Shown here one piece after another: positions 1-13,224 of a stretch of DNA of 64,000 nucleotides. Every line of letters begins with the position of its first letter. The stretch's first letter is position 1. This DNA comes from Buxus sempervirens (Eukaryota > Streptophyta > Magnoliopsida > Buxales > Buxaceae), in NCBI GenBank assembly GCA_947561395.2, contig OX387187.1, forward strand, positions 35,631,829 through 35,695,828, in the 5' to 3' direction. A program made the translations under genes and the position numbers. Below the pieces are notes generated by a model. The model saw nothing but the letters and a program-made list of their open reading frames with translations. It did not search any database and was not told the DNA's origin.

Positions 1-154
1 GACGCACTTTTACACGTACAACACATCTGAATAGAACGGTTTATTAGTTCTTTTTTACTTTGTGTTTTTCTTCAACCTACCTATCATGAGCTGTGATTGA
101 ATGACGGTTCTATTTATTTGAATCTCATGTAATTCCTTTTTATCCTTCCCAAAG

Positions 155-1648
155 GGTGAAAACCCAAAAAAGCCAGGATCTCCCCACAATGTCCGCCTTT
201 ACTCAATTGCATCATCTAGGTATGGGGATGCTTTCGATGGAAAGACAGCTAGTTTATGTGTTCGTCGTGCTGTTTATTATGACCGCGATACAGGGAAAGA
301 GGATCCCTCTAAGAATGGTATCTGCAGTAACTACCTCTGTGACTCGAAACCTGGAGACAAAGTTCTGATCACAGGTATGGCCCCGCTTATTTGTCTCAAT
401 ATAAAAATTGAAATAAGTTACCATATCAATCAAATTATCAAGTCATTCAATCGTATAATATGGTATGCCCTGTTATTGGTAGGATATTGAGTATATTTCT
501 TGTATGATATCTGCACATTGAAATGACATATGGTGACATGCATATAAAAGTTTCACCTTTTTGCTCTGTTAGACTGCTATAATCCTGTTTGATAATGTGA
601 CTGTTATCCTTTACCTACAGTTGTAATATTCCCGGAAAGAAACTTTTTAATTAATATCACTGGTACATTTTCCCCTCTACAAATGCCAAATGTCCTGGTA
701 ATATTGCTCGGAATGAGCTTTTAAGCTAATTATCCCTGGGCTAATTAAACTTGGAGGATATTGGCTCTTGTGGGCTCATTTCCTCACTGATAGTTTTTTT
801 TCGTTATATGCCTGCTCCTCCCTTTCGCTATATGTGGGTTTGAACTTGAAATAGCTGCATCAACAAAATGGAATGAATTATACAATAATAAAAATTTTCT
901 GATCGATAGTTAGCATAATATAATTTTGGTGATTCTTATTTAGGGGCCAATTTGGCAACCTGACATATGTCCAGGTCTCAAAGTGGTCTTAACCCAGCCG
1001 AGGCCCGGTAGGCTGGCTAGGTTTTTTTACTTCAATTCAAAGGCTGGCTAGGATTTTACCTCAATTCAGACTGGGCAGTGTCTCATCCAGGATTTGACAG
1101 GCAGAATGATAAGCTTCTGATAACCTAACATCGCAAACATTTTGACAGGGCCATCTGGAAAGATCATGCTTTTGCCCGAGGATGACCCAAATGCCACCCA
1201 TATCATGATTGCTACAGGGACTGGTGTGGCTCCATACAGAGGCTACCTGCGTCGTATGTTCATGGAGTCTGTTCCCACATTCAAGTTTGGTGGTCTTGCG
1301 TGGCTCTTCCTTGGGGTGGCTAATTCTGACAGTCTACTTTATGACTACGAATTCTCCAAGTATCTACTGGACTACCCAGACAACTTTAGGTATGACCGAG
1401 CACTCAGCAGGGAACAGAAGAACAAGAGTGGGGGAAAGATGTATGTTCAGGACAAGATCGAGGAATACAGTGATGATATTTTTAAACTCTTGGATGGGGG
1501 TGCCCACATTTATTTCTGTGGTTTGAAGGGGATGATGCCTGGGATCCAAGAGACACTGAAGCGGGTTGCAGATCAGAGAGGAGAGAATTGGGATGACAAG
1601 CTTGCTAAACTCAAAAAGAACAAGCAATGGCATGTTGAGGTCTACTGA
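155..1648 (+). CDS. RFNR: Root-type ferredoxin-NADP+ reductase, last two exons (5' part outside window)
   Basis: This is the 3' end of a plastid ferredoxin-NADP+ reductase of the root (heterotrophic) type, a flavoenzyme that in non-green plastids uses NADPH to reduce ferredoxin. The first visible exon (155-374) follows an AG acceptor and encodes the FAD-binding R-L-Y-S motif. A GT-AG intron (375-1148) precedes the final exon (1149-1648), which holds the NADP-binding loop GTGVAPY, the CGLKGM nicotinamide-region motif and the C-terminal VEVY, whose last Tyr stacks on FAD. The reading frame is open and well conserved, and joins in phase across the intron. Features such as RRAVYYD and [18 protein letters not shown] fit root rather than leaf FNR. 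About 240 residues are visible; the transit peptide and N-terminal FAD domain lie upstream, and bases 1-154 are intron. The identification is firm; the root-type call is strong. Confidence 0.95.
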
Positions 1649-2782
1649 TTGTGCTTAACTGCAAAGCCCTATAATTGAGGTCTGGGACAGTGATAACTGT
1701 TGTTCCATACTAATATCAGATTATGAGTCCTAACTGTCAGCTCATATGAGAACTCATTTGGTAGTGCTATTCATTTGTATTCTTATATGGAAAAAAGGGG
1801 AGCTCTCTGAAGATTGATACAAGAAGTTCTTACTTCATATCAATGAAACTCTGGTTGTTTCTATAAATCATCTTTGATTATTTTGAGAATGTTTTGAACT
1901 TATAGGTGTCATTTGATTTCTTTGTTGTGCTGTTTAGACTATAGAGTTGTAGTAAGAGCAAATATGCTACAATCTGTTGGTTGTGGCCAAGTATCTTCAT
2001 CATCCTTTTAGAACTAATGAAAGAAATATCCACAACACAGACCATGATAACATGCTCGAATAAGATCAACGAAGAGGTGCAAGATGCAACAACTGCTCCC
2101 ACAATCTGGTTTATTAATGGACAAGTATGCTTTATCTTTGAATCCTACGAAATATAAACAAACATGGATGCACCATGACATGGGATCTCATTGCAAAATC
2201 TCATTATGGAACACTCCTTAAAGAAAATCTTACAACAACCCCTTTAGTGAATCACATTAAATATAACAAAAGTTGAAAAAAAAAGCCCACCTAGGATAAA
2301 AATGTTCCTTAGCTAATCACGTCATTGTGCTATATAAACATAAATTATGGACTTCTTATTATAAGTAGTACATATAGTCCATATTTATTTTATGTGGATA
2401 AGATGAGATTCTTGAACTCCTATTTCTAAATGCAAGCCTAGGAGTTCTAAGACTTAAATTTTGGAACATTTTTTTATTAACTCAAAATAATAATAAATAG
2501 AATAGCTGAATACAATTGTTGTTAATTGAGAAATTTACGGCTAGACCCCCTAAGGTTTGAAAGTGGGCACTTACTACCCTTAAGGTTTCAAAAATGGGCC
2601 GTCAATATCCAAATAAATGATGTCTAAGTGATTGAAGGAATTTCCAAAACTAACTTCTAATGGCTGTGAACAAATAGCCTCCGTCATTTCCAAACCCAAA
2701 CTACAAGCGCTAACACTGCAAGGTTTCTTCTTCCATGACATGTACAAATCTACATCTCAGCTTTGGCTAATACATAATTTTA
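1649..2782. other. FNR 3' untranslated and downstream AT-rich spacer
   Basis: The first few hundred bases should be the FNR 3' UTR. No coding region is recognisable. Around 2530-2600 lies a stretch with the 'ccctaaggttt' phrase that also occurs in the palindromic MITEs at 2783 and 39409, so it may be a half-copy of a related foldback element. Confidence 0.4.
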
Positions 2783-3122
2783 AGGGATAATTACAGTTTA
2801 CCCTCTTGAGGTTTCAGACAATTCCACTTTCCCTCTTTAGGTTTTCGAAAATACCATTTTACCATCTTCGATGAGGTGGCAAGAGAATAAAACATCTATT
2901 TACAACTTTTCCCCTTTTAAATACCACTTCACTGAAGTAGAATAAAAGGGGCAAAGTTGTTATTATATGTTTTTTTTCTCTTGCTACCACATCGGTCAAA
3001 GCTCTAGAAGGGGGAAACTGTTACACATGGTAAACCTCATGGTGGTAAATTGGTATTTCAAAAACTTCAAGGGGGAAAGTGGAATTATCTGAAATCCTAA
3101 GGAGGTAAACTGTATTTATTCC
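2783..3122. repeat. Palindromic MITE, about 340 bp, with 8-bp target-site duplication
   Basis: The two ends are inverted copies of each other (start AGGGATAATTACAG; the end, reverse-complemented, is AGGAATAAATACAG), and the similarity continues inward about 100 bases through a 'tttaccctcttgaggtttcag' segment. The element is flanked by the direct repeat TAATTTTA at 2775-2782 and 3123-3130, which fits the 8-bp duplication of hAT elements. It has no coding capacity. The flanks are AT-rich, so the duplication could partly be chance. Confidence 0.7.
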
Positions 3123-3130
3123 TAATTTTA

Positions 3131-4894
3131 ATAACCTAAACTTGATAGCAATGTGTGTACATCAGATGTAACCAGATGAACACTGCGGAGGGCGATCAGA
3201 TCAGACCGCTAGGCTTTTGGGTGAAAAGGACGGCAAATAGAGTGCTAGGGTTGTTACATGTCTTTTTATCAGAGTCCAGCGTTTTGCAGGGTTCCTTGTC
3301 TGTTCGGAGCTTGACTAGTAAGAGCACATTCTAGTGGCTTTGCGAGGGCTGTTTTCCTAGTGGGTGTGTGTGCTAGTTAGCGCTCTGATGGAGATCGTGG
3401 CTGAAGATGACGACGGAGATGGTGACAGTGAAGAGGACGACGGTGACGAAAGGTTCCTGCTTGGTCCCAGTTGGTCTAGCGACTATCGGATCATTGTCCG
3501 TTCTCCTCCTAGTTTTTTGGTACTATTAGTTGTTAGTCTTTTTTGGTTTGTCTCTTTTCAGGGTTCATGCGTGCACAGACAGAAGGGTGCCATGCCTTTG
3601 TTTACATTCGTCGGTGTTTTCTTAGGGTTGATTTTCAAATCCAGTGGGTCTTGCTTGGTGGTTTTGATGGTGCGTATAATTGGTTCTTGTGTTGCTCTCC
3701 TAGCCTTCCATTTGCCTTTGCTTCGTGCTCGGGTTGGTATAGTCCTTGCGACTATCACCCTTCTCCCCTTCGCCTTTCTGACATCAAAGACGGATCCCCC
3801 TTCATTGGGGTTATCAATCCACTCCTTTCCACCTTGTTCAGGCACTTTCGATAGTCTTTCATCGGTCATCGTGGCTTCGGCCACTGGCTTGATTTTTTAT
3901 TTAGCAATTGCACATGTTATGGTTTATGGTAGAAATCATGTTTCACTGATTCATTTGTTATGGTTTATGGTAGAAATCATGTTTCATTGATTCATTGCAT
4001 CTTTTTTTGACTATGTTTGTTCAGTTTGTTTTTATCTGGCTTTGGCCTCCCATGATGTAATATTGATCTTTTGGAATGAAATCTTTTTAGAGTAAATGCT
4101 TCCACATTGCTGATGGGATTGCCCTCGATTCACGACATCGAACAGGGCCTTGCTCCTTTCATGAGTTACGTATCGACCTCCTACATTAATCGAACCAATC
4201 TACAGGAAAACCTCCACGCAAAGCAAACTGAATCAAAGAATGGATACACACTGCATCAATTTTCACTCCCTCTCTCTAAATAGAATCACAAGTTTCAGCC
4301 CCTTTGCTTACTTGCCTTTCGGTCATGGAAAACATGTTTATATCATATTCCTACAAAAATATGTATATGTATATAAATACTCACACATGCATATATACAT
4401 TCATATATACATACACTAAGGGAAGGCATGTGCAATGTGTGTTGCAAAAAGAAAGAAGGGTATTGTGTAGGTAGTTACCAAACTACCTTCTGCAGTTATT
4501 GGGGATGTAAATAGTAGTATTAACGGGGGTAATTTCGACAGCAAATGTCAAGCTCGAATCAGGTGAGTTCACTTTATATATAATATAGAAATGGATGTGT
4601 GTATATATATACATATTACATACTTAAATACATACATACATACATGCATGCATGCATACAAATGTGTGTGTATATGTATATGTATGTAAATACACCATGA
4701 AAAACATCATTAGTATTTTTATTGAGAGACTTCATGCAAAATATAAGCATGAAAGGATACAATATCTGGCTGATGATCAAACGTTAAAATTTGCTTGTAA
4801 ATCCATTATAATTTACTAAAATGCTGTACAAATGGTTCTTTGTAGGCTAAAAAATTATGGACTCAACATCAATAAGTGCAATTACAAAAGATTT
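3131..4894. other. Spacer without a recognisable gene
   Basis: A long open frame at 3364-3990 has no recognisable domain. The stretch around 4030-4090 ('tggcctcccatgatgtaatattg') resembles the 3' tail of plant LINEs. A 36-base phrase ending in 'catgtttca' occurs twice near 3918 and 3958. From 4340 to 4700 the sequence is rich in TATG and CATA microsatellite-like runs. Confidence 0.4.
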
Positions 4895-5475
4895 TGTAAG
4901 ATCTCGAATTTTCACAAAATAATTAGGGCATAAATAAATAAATAAAATATGAGTTTAAAATTTGGTAGAAGTAAAAAGTGAGAAATTTAGAAGATTAATA
5001 TTCCAAATAATTAATAATTGGTAAATAAAGAAGAATTTTTAAGGAAATTAACCTAAAAGGGTATTTTGGTAATTTTCAGAAAGGGCAATTTATGAAATAA
5101 GTCATTAAATAATAATTAGAATTATAAAATAGAAGGAAATAAATTATTGAGATGAGTTTGAAATTAAATAGTAATAATTAAAGCGTAAAAGAGGGAAAAG
5201 GGCAATTAGGTAATTACGGGCCTTAATTTGGAAAAAAAAACAACATAATTAGGTTTTAGGTGATATTTAGGAATAAAAATATATTATGCACGAAAATTTA
5301 TTAAAAGAAATAAATTATATAGCCAAGGGTACAATTAGTATAGTATTAGTAGAAAATTAGAAGATGGAGAAAAAGTAGGAATTAATTAGAAAGTGTTTGA
5401 CTTTAATTAGACCACTCTAGGGTTAGCCCAATTAAAAGAGCTTATTAGGGTTAGTTTAGGATTTTTCTAGCTAAG

Positions 5476-5483
5476 TATAAATA
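5476..5483 (+). promoter_or_regulatory. TATA box of solo LTR A
   Basis: TATAAATA followed by a GA-rich leader, in the position expected for an LTR promoter. The short open frames just downstream look incidental. Confidence 0.5.
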
Positions 5484-6839
5484 GAAGAGAAAGGGGGTGA
5501 GAAGAGAGAATTTTCGTGTGGAAAATAAAGAGAGAAAAGAGAGGGAAGAAAAGAAGAAGGTCTGCTGCAGGGTTGTCCGACCAGTCACCATCAAATCGCG
5601 ATTGGGGAGAATCCAGCCGTTGTATCGACCTCAAATTTGGAGGTTTGGTTCAAGACTGGTGGATCTACAATCTGAACGGTGGAGATTGGAATGAAGAACT
5701 CTAAGTTCGTGCGAATAGGAGCAGATACCCAGAATCGGGAACTCTAAAAAAAAGATGGATTTAGTGTATGAGGCAAATAGCAACCCTTGAAAACTGGAGG
5801 AATTGCATGGTTTTGGTTTCTGTGATTTAATATGGTTTGATTTGATTAGTCGGAAAAGAATTTACATGGAATCGAATAGTTGATTTCATAGAGTTTTGTA
5901 TTCTTGAAGAAATTTGCAAAAGCATTGAATAAACATAGATTTGATCATGTAGATAATCATAGGATGGTAATTAATTGGCACAAATTAATCTAGAGTGATG
6001 TAGGTATGTTTTAGAACATTAGGGAATTAATTTAGAATAATAAAACCCAAAGAAAAAGCCCAAAAATCAGAACTTGTTGAAATTGAGAAAAATATCCGGA
6101 ATTGTATGGGTGCCTAGGAGCGCCTAGGCGGCTGGTAGTAGGCGCCCATACTCAGAAAATTCAGAAATTGGGATTTTGCAAATAAGAAAAGATGTTTGGT
6201 AATTTTTCTAGTAATATATTTATTCTAACATCTTTATAAGGACTAAATTGAGGTGTAGAAATTTACTATATTTAATTTGGTATTAAACCAATTAATTTGG
6301 AACCCTAAATATAGGTGAATGCATAAAAGGGCCAAAATATGGGAAACAGTGATTAGGAATAATGCCAACTTGAGATTATGTATTGAAATTATCTTCTAAG
6401 CTATGTTTTAGGTCTATAGAATGTGCTGGAACTAAAAATACAGAAATTGGAATAGTTGCTATCTTAGGTTTTAATTATAGAAATTTGGAATTTAACAAGA
6501 GGATTAATTAGGTAACTTTAGGCAAGTCTTAAATTACCAGTGCATGTGCTCTAGATGTTAATATTGATTTTCTGGAATTGTATTAATTCTGATTTCCATT
6601 GAATTTATGTTCAGGAGCTTTATTTTGAATATAATTGAGAAATTTCATATGTTATCTCGCAAAAGGTTTTATCTTGGTTATGGAGATTGAGTCTGGGAAT
6701 TTCACATGGGAATTGGATATTTTTATTACTGTCATGAATTCTGGATATGGTTTATGGATTGGATTGTGGTATGATGTTTATTTGTTTTTCTTTTATGGTT
6801 GAGTGATACTGCTTCTTGTGGTTGAATTGATACTAACTT

Positions 6840-6965
6840 TTACGGCAGAGATGGGTAATCTTTTCTTGTAAAGATGTGTAATCCTCTACGTAAAGATGTG
6901 TAATCCTTTACGGTAAATGTGTTATGTGTAATCCTTTACGGTAAAGGTGTGTATGCCTCCTACAG
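6840..6965 (+). repeat. Degenerate minisatellite inside solo LTR A
   Basis: About five imperfect copies of a 23-30 base unit built around 'gtgtaatcctttacggtaaag'. Confidence 0.6.
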
Positions 6966-7997
6966 TAGAAGGGTGTCCTCTTGTGTGTTGGTTTCTCATG
7001 GTTATTATCTAGTGGGCATAGCTGAATATGGATCCATAGGATATGCTAGACAGCTAAGGGGTATTTCTTTTGGGTTAAGTTACTTCCTAGTGCGAGCGCG
7101 CTTCCTTTGTAAGTTAGTTTGCCCTGGAAGGTCCTATGTCTGAGGGGACACCCCTGTGCATCGTTAGTGATTTCTTGTACATGTGGATAAGCGGCCATCT
7201 CCATGTATTGATTTCGGTGCTGCATGCTGGTGGTACATGCCAACTCTGTTGAGTACGTACGCAATAAGTCGATGACTACGGCTCTTATCTAAGGAGATGT
7301 CTTGGATTTGAGTGTCTTAGTAGCTTCGCCCATAAGATGTACGGTGGTATAGCATTTGGTCGAGTGTCATCTCAAAAACCTATCATCTTTGCCAGTTCTG
7401 TAGTGACATAAGTGTTTTATTGCCTTTGTCGATTTTATTTTATCAAGAACATCTTATTGCTGGTATTTTACGTATGTCTGCATACTTTATCGTTTTATTT
7501 GGAATTATCTCTAGTTGACTTGGATTTATCGCATTAGCGTGGATTAATCGAATACTTCATGACTGTTTCTTTAAAATTAGACTGTTTTTAATTGCATGCA
7601 CCTGCTACTCGCTGAGATGTAAATTTCACCCTTTTCACCTATTTTTTAGGTTTGCTTGGAGAGATTGCCAAGATGGGGTTTAAATTTGATGGGTAGAATT
7701 GTAATTGATATTATTGTACACTTTTTGAATAAATAAATTTTATTGTAAACTGATATCATTAAATTGAATAAAGAATTGTTTTTATTTCCCATCATAACTT
7801 TGATGTAGTTAATTAGATTTAAAATTCCTTATTAACGTTAGTTCATTCTGACCCCAAATTTTACCGTAGTAGCTCAGGTTTGGCTGTTGAACCGGACTCG
7901 GGTTGTTACAGTAGCGAACTGGATTCGGGTTGGGTGCCGGTTTTGCACTGACTCGGGTTTGGGGCGTTACAAATTTTTCTTGCAAAGACTCAAAAAA

Positions 7998-8579
7998 GTT
8001 TTTTTTTGGGGGTAAGGAAATTAATCAACCAGACGAACATAGTTTTTCCCCCTTGCCTCATCAAAAAGAATGTTTAGAAGAAAGGGCGACTAGCAAATAG
8101 CCACGAACAAGAAAAATGGTCCAAAGCAAAGTTAGCTAACAAATCAGCGACTTGATTTCCTTCACGGAATGAGTGCGGGAACCAAACAGCTTGAAATCTC
8201 AAACAAAGCGACTTGATTCTGGATAAAATCAGGGAAATCTTCCACGGAACCAACATATTAAGAGTTGACAACAACTTAATAATATTCTGAGAATCTCTTT
8301 CGAAGATGACATGAGACAAGTTTTGGGCACAAGCCAGAAGGATAGCCTCCAAAGCTACAAGAGCCTCTGCTTGTAAACTAGAATTGGCTTCAATTTCTTT
8401 GCAAAGGATGCGAGATGGTTTCCAAATGAGTCTCTGCAAATTCCTCCTGCCGATGCTCTTTGAGAAGTATGATGAAAAGCACCATCATAGTTTATCTTTA
8501 TGAAAGGTGAGTGGGGTTGCTTCCAGGTGACCTCAACATATCTACTCTCCTTCTGCTGTTGGTTCTTTGCCATTTCCAA
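7998..8579 (-). pseudogene. LINE relic: RNase H-like domain, frameshifted
   Basis: On the minus strand this reads as the C-terminal RNase H (RVT_3-type) domain of a plant LINE. From 8579 one frame gives the DGA first-aspartate motif and GGICRDSFGN. A one-base shift near 8400-8430 moves to the frame with LQAEALVALEAI, ERDSQNI and REGNQVADLLANFAL. Together these are the DGA, AEA, ERDS and VAD-LA signatures in the right order. The 3' end is marked by a minus-strand A-run after 'tttccttaccccc' near 8000. No upstream reverse transcriptase is visible, so this is a 5'-truncated, dead copy. Confidence 0.8.
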
Positions 8580-8756
8580 AAACTCTGAATCCTTCGGTAG
8601 AATTTGAATGTACTTGCAAGTTCAATCAATCGAGGGGATAGTACGTGTGCGCATGGTCTTTCGCACGACAAGGCGCATGTGGAGTGCGTGCCTTGGGAGA
8701 TTAGGAGTCGCCATTGCCTGATGGGGTGCAGGTAGACACCAGGGTACCTATGTAGG

Positions 8757-11045
8757 TGTAACTCCCCGAACTCACAATATACAATAAGATATACTTGTGA
8801 CGTACCAGAACGTTACCAAAACACCAATTACCACAAAATCCATGATTCAATAATAACCTAGAATAAAATAAACCTGTCATGATGAAGAGTTTCATCATCT
8901 TCAATCATAAAGTGGAATCAGAAATAAATCCAACACCAACCAAAGTGAAATAAAGTTCTCAGTACAACCCTACTGAGATGGGCACCAAAACTTAAAGAAA
9001 ATATCCCTAATAGAATGTCTGCCATGGGCATTCAAGAGACTTCTAGAAAATAAAACAAAACTAGTCATTCTTCCTCGCATCTTGGTTTTGGTGTAAACCT
9101 GAAAAATAAATTCCCAAAATAGGGTGAGCAAATAAAATTTTCAAGTTATTAAAATTTTCATATGGCCATTTGGCCATTTCCAAATGGCCATTTCCAAGTT
9201 ATTAAAATTTTCATATGGAGAGTAAGCAATAAGTAATTATAGAAATGCTTATTTATATATCATAAGCTTACTCAGTTTCAAGTCGACTTGGGTCACAGTA
9301 CAAGGAGTATAAAAATTTCACCAAGAAGTCTAGATTTTAGCAATTACTCATATCAAACCCTAGCCGGTCTTACAGATACCCGCCGTCTAGGATTATCCAG
9401 ATTCTGGCCTGGATCCCGCCTTCGGATCCCATTTCATTAACAGTAGGGATCAAACTGTCCCAACAACCCATGTGCACATCATGAGGTTTAGGGCCTTTCA
9501 GCTCAATCATATATTCTTTTCGGGACTCAAACCCCAGGAAATTCCAACCCCTTATAATATTGAAACACCTGATGAGCAACTAATAAAATGTAGACATCCA
9601 TTTATTTTATTTTCATTTTGTCTCTTCTCAATCCAACTAGTGTCTTTTACACTAGGAGCACCATCAATTCGTCATTTCTAGCTAGTGCCTCATTACATTA
9701 AAAGAGCATTTCATCCTTTCTTACACAACTAATTTCACTTTTAACCTTTATCTAATATTATTATTAGTTTTACCTCATAACAACTAATAAAGATATAAAA
9801 CACATACATGAATATTAACTTGTATAAGTACCTCTAATCAATACTTTAGTCATAACTATAATATCGTGTATTATAGTTTAATGTAATACTTACATATGTA
9901 AATATTCAAGTAGGTTCTTCGAAGAAATTCATTCATTAAAGTAATCAATATGATTTCCTAAACATGCAAACGTGATTATGTTTAGACAATTAAATCAAGA
10001 ATTAAATAGGCATGAACTATTAAGTAAATGAAGCTGTAAATTTTCGGCAAGGAACATAACAACTCATGTCATGTTTCAAATAGGTTCTTCGAAGAAATTT
10101 ATTCATTAAAATAATCAATATGGTTTCCTAAACATGCAAACGTGATTATGTTTAGACAATTAAATCAAGAATTAGATAGGCATGAACTATTAAGTAAATG
10201 AAGCTATAAATTTTCAGCAAGGAACATAACAACTCATGTCATGTTTCAAATAGGTTCTTTGAAGAAATTTATTCATTAAAATAATCAATATGGTTTCCTA
10301 AATATGCTGTCCACCTAGGGATTTATCCTAAGAAGTGTCTAAGGGATTATCTCTACTGATTTCCCAATTAGCAAACCAAGCCTAATATCAAACACTACAT
10401 GTACATAGGAAGAATAAACCCCTTTCTAAAAACCCAGATTTTATGAGAGCCCCTTTTCTAGTAAAATACAGATTATTAAAAAAAGTAATGCACATCAAAA
10501 CATTAAGGAGGAAGTAAACCCTTACCTCTTTTAATACTCTAGCAAGATTCCCTCCCTTGTCCTCTTCATAGAGCTTTTCCCCTTCTTCCTACAAAATGAA
10601 TGACCCAATTGAGAGAGAGACAAGGATGGGAAAATAGGAAAGAGGAAAAATACCTTAAAGAGATGAGAAGAGGGAGATGGGTCGTAGCATTTAAGAGATC
10701 TTGAGAAAAAAAGGGAGAGGTGGGGTTGTTGAGGTGAGGAAATGGGAGAATGAGGAGAGAGAAATGGGGTTGTTGAGGTGAGGAAATGAGGGAATGATGG
10801 GGTCGTTGAAGTGAGGAAATGAGAGAATGGGGGAAAGGAAAAGAGGGATGGGTGGATGATTTTTGGGGGAGAGTAGAATATGGAGTGGTTGAGTTTAGGG
10901 TTATAAAACTTGTTTTGATATGGTGTGTGTGCATGCATGGCCTAAACATGCACCACACCTCACAAAACTTTTTAAACACATGACTTTGACCCAGTCCAAG
11001 TTTTGACCCAAGTCCAAGTCAATTTTTTTAATCCGGGTCTTTACA
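8757..11045 (-). mobile_element. Solo LTR B, about 2.3 kb, perfect 5-bp target-site duplication
   Basis: The segment starts TGTAACTCCCCGAAC and ends GGGTCTTTACA, with GTAGG repeated exactly on both sides (8752-8756 and 11046-11050). The CCCCGAA end at the left matches the inverted GGGGCGTTACA end of solo LTRs A and C, so it lies in minus orientation. It has no pol or gag reading frames. The proline-rich open frames at 10531-10979 come from skewed base composition (A/G-rich plus strand), not a gene. It contains the 170-bp tandem repeat. Confidence 0.8.
9911..10307. repeat. Tandem repeat, 170-bp unit, about 2.3 copies
   Basis: The unit beginning 'taggttcttcgaagaaatt' occurs at 9911 and 10081 and, as a partial third copy, at 10251-10307. 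The first two full copies differ at only a few positions. Confidence 0.9.
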
Positions 11046-13224
11046 GTAGGTCTATTTGAATGGTCTGTGATTTTCTTAGAGATTCCGGTTAAGTTCTTGG
11101 TTACGGTCCGGGGAAATTCAAATACACTCCGGTCCGCCCCATCGGTTTGATGGGTCCCTCTTATCTCCCTAGTTTGAGTCAACTTGATCTCACCCTATTT
11201 TTTAAGCCAAACATGCACACATTTTTTGTCTGAGTGGGGACCATCAAAGATGTAGGTCCCATTTCTTTTTATTGATTTTATCTTTTTATCCAAAGTGAGA
11301 TGAGTATGTTATGGGCCCCTTTGGAAGGCCCACTAGATACCATGTTGGGCTTAAGTCAAGCCCAAGGCCCATCTATGTTTACATTGGATAACCCTTATTG
11401 TTGGGTTCGGTTATTTGGTTTGGAAGTTAATTACATTTACAAAGTTAGAGGATTGAGATTTTTAAGGCCCATTGAGCTTGGAGGTGGCCTAGGGTATTAA
11501 TCAAGTTGCCCTTGGGGCCCATCTTTGAAATGGGCCCTTGATTGGGGCAAGTCTGAATGTGGACCCCATTAGAAGGCCCACAAAACCTTGTTGGGCCCAA
11601 GTCTCTCAAAATGGGACCTGGGTTGACCCAGAGGCCCAAAGGGTTTAATTGGATTTTATTAGCGGGTCAAGCGAGCCTGAGCCCGAGGAAACAAGGATTG
11701 GAGGGTCTGTTGGGTTTGTCCACAGACGCTGTGCGGATCCGACCCGAATTCCCAAAAAGGCCAAACTGCCGGGGGCCCAAGATCGCCTGCCTTCCTTAGG
11801 GTTTTGCAAATTGCTATGGGTCTTTGAGCAGACCCACAGTGGCTTCTAAACCTCATTCAAAACCAAAAACATGCTTTTCCTGATGGATTTTCAATGGGTA
11901 AAGGAGAGGAGAAGCTTGGGGCTTCTCCTTCCTATTGGGACATGTAAATAGGGTCTATAGTAGGGATTCCAGAAGTCCCTACTTCTGATATTGCTGCAGG
12001 TTTCATTCCTTCTTCATAGGGAGAAGAGACATGGCATGAAAGCACTAAACACAATCTGTTTGATCACACATTCAAGCAAACTAACACTACTAAATCATCC
12101 ATGTACAAGGTATTTAAAACTAACAAAGTAGTGAATGATATGCATGCAAGTTATGAAAACTGCAAATACAAGAAAGAGGTCTAATTAGGATATTTACTGT
12201 GCTTTAAAGAGAGGGCTTGAAATATTTTAAATGATTTAGACAATAGATACAAATAAGTTGGAAATGAGATTTTCAGCCAAGATTCACAGTTGATGAAGGT
12301 GAGCAAAAATATACTTTAAACATGTTCATAGGTGTGCTACCAATGAGTGTATGATGTTCATTCTCTATAAAAGAAATGTTAAAACAACAGGTGAAGTGGG
12401 ATGACTAAATGTGTGTGTGGTGTTCCTCCTACATATGCAAAACTAAACAAAGGTAATACAACCATAAAGTGAACAAACATAAGATGGAATGATGACAACC
12501 TATTCTAGATGAAGGGAGAGAGGGGAAGAAGTTTAGGGATACAGCGGATGCAAAGGAGGGCAGGCCCTCCTAACGAGAAAAATAACAGTAAAGAAACATA
12601 TAGAAACAAGCTTATTTACACGTCACCCATCTTTATTCTACAAAGCAGACTCTCCTCCCAACTTCAAATAGAGTTTCCCCCTTACCATGGGGACTCCATT
12701 TGCATGCAAAAAGGGAAGAAACAGTGAGAAAAAGACTGAAAAATAGGGCTAAAACAGCCAAAAAGAGAAATATAGTTAGAAAAAAACTTTATTTCACATA
12801 TATTGAACAAAAGACAACAACTATTCTTACCTTAATATTACCTTTTCTTTTGGAAGTATGGTGGTCCCAAATGGATGTTGACAGCAACTTGGAAAGCTCC
12901 AAAAGTCCTTCTTTTACCCTCTTGATGTGGATAGAAGGAAAGAAAAGAAGAAAGAAAGGGGTTGGAAGGGTAAAATCGGAATTATAGGAAGTTTGGAGGG
13001 GTGGAGGATGAGCTCAGAAGTTCTCGGGTTGCAGGGGAGGCTGGTGGGGATGAAGAATGGCCAAGCCTTGGACAATGGGGGCTGTGGGCCCTTTTTATAG
13101 AGAAAAATAGGCCGGATCAGCACTTAAAGTGCGGACGGGCTTGATTTGCATTTAAAGTGCGGACGAATTTTCCTCGTGCTCAATCTCAGCGAATTTGCCA
13201 GCTGTCGATTTGGATAAGGATTGA

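Larger units (their letters stand above)
4895..7971 (+). mobile_element. Solo LTR A, Ty3/gypsy-like, about 3.1 kb
   Basis: The segment begins TGTAAGATCTCG and ends GGGGCGTTACA, the TG...CA ends of an LTR, and is flanked by GATTT (4890-4894) and AATTT (7972-7976), a one-mismatch 5-bp target-site duplication. A TATA box (TATAAATA, 5476-5483) sits where an LTR promoter should. No retroviral-type gene is inside and there is no second LTR, so this is a solo LTR left by recombination. About 250 bases near 7010-7250 closely match 59905-60170 in solo LTR C, and the last 100 bases of both share the 'gttacagtagcgaac' tail, so the two belong to one family. Confidence 0.75.

Noticed and set aside
3364-3990. 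Open frame of 208 codons with an acidic start and hydrophobic stretches
   Set aside because: No recognisable domain, no conserved signature and no splice or promoter context. The Asp/Glu-rich part comes from a GACGACGGAGATGG low-complexity run.
10531-10979. Two overlapping proline/serine-rich minus-strand frames
   Set aside because: Both lie inside solo LTR B, in an A/G-rich (plus strand) region that gives stop-free Pro/Ser/Phe frames by composition.
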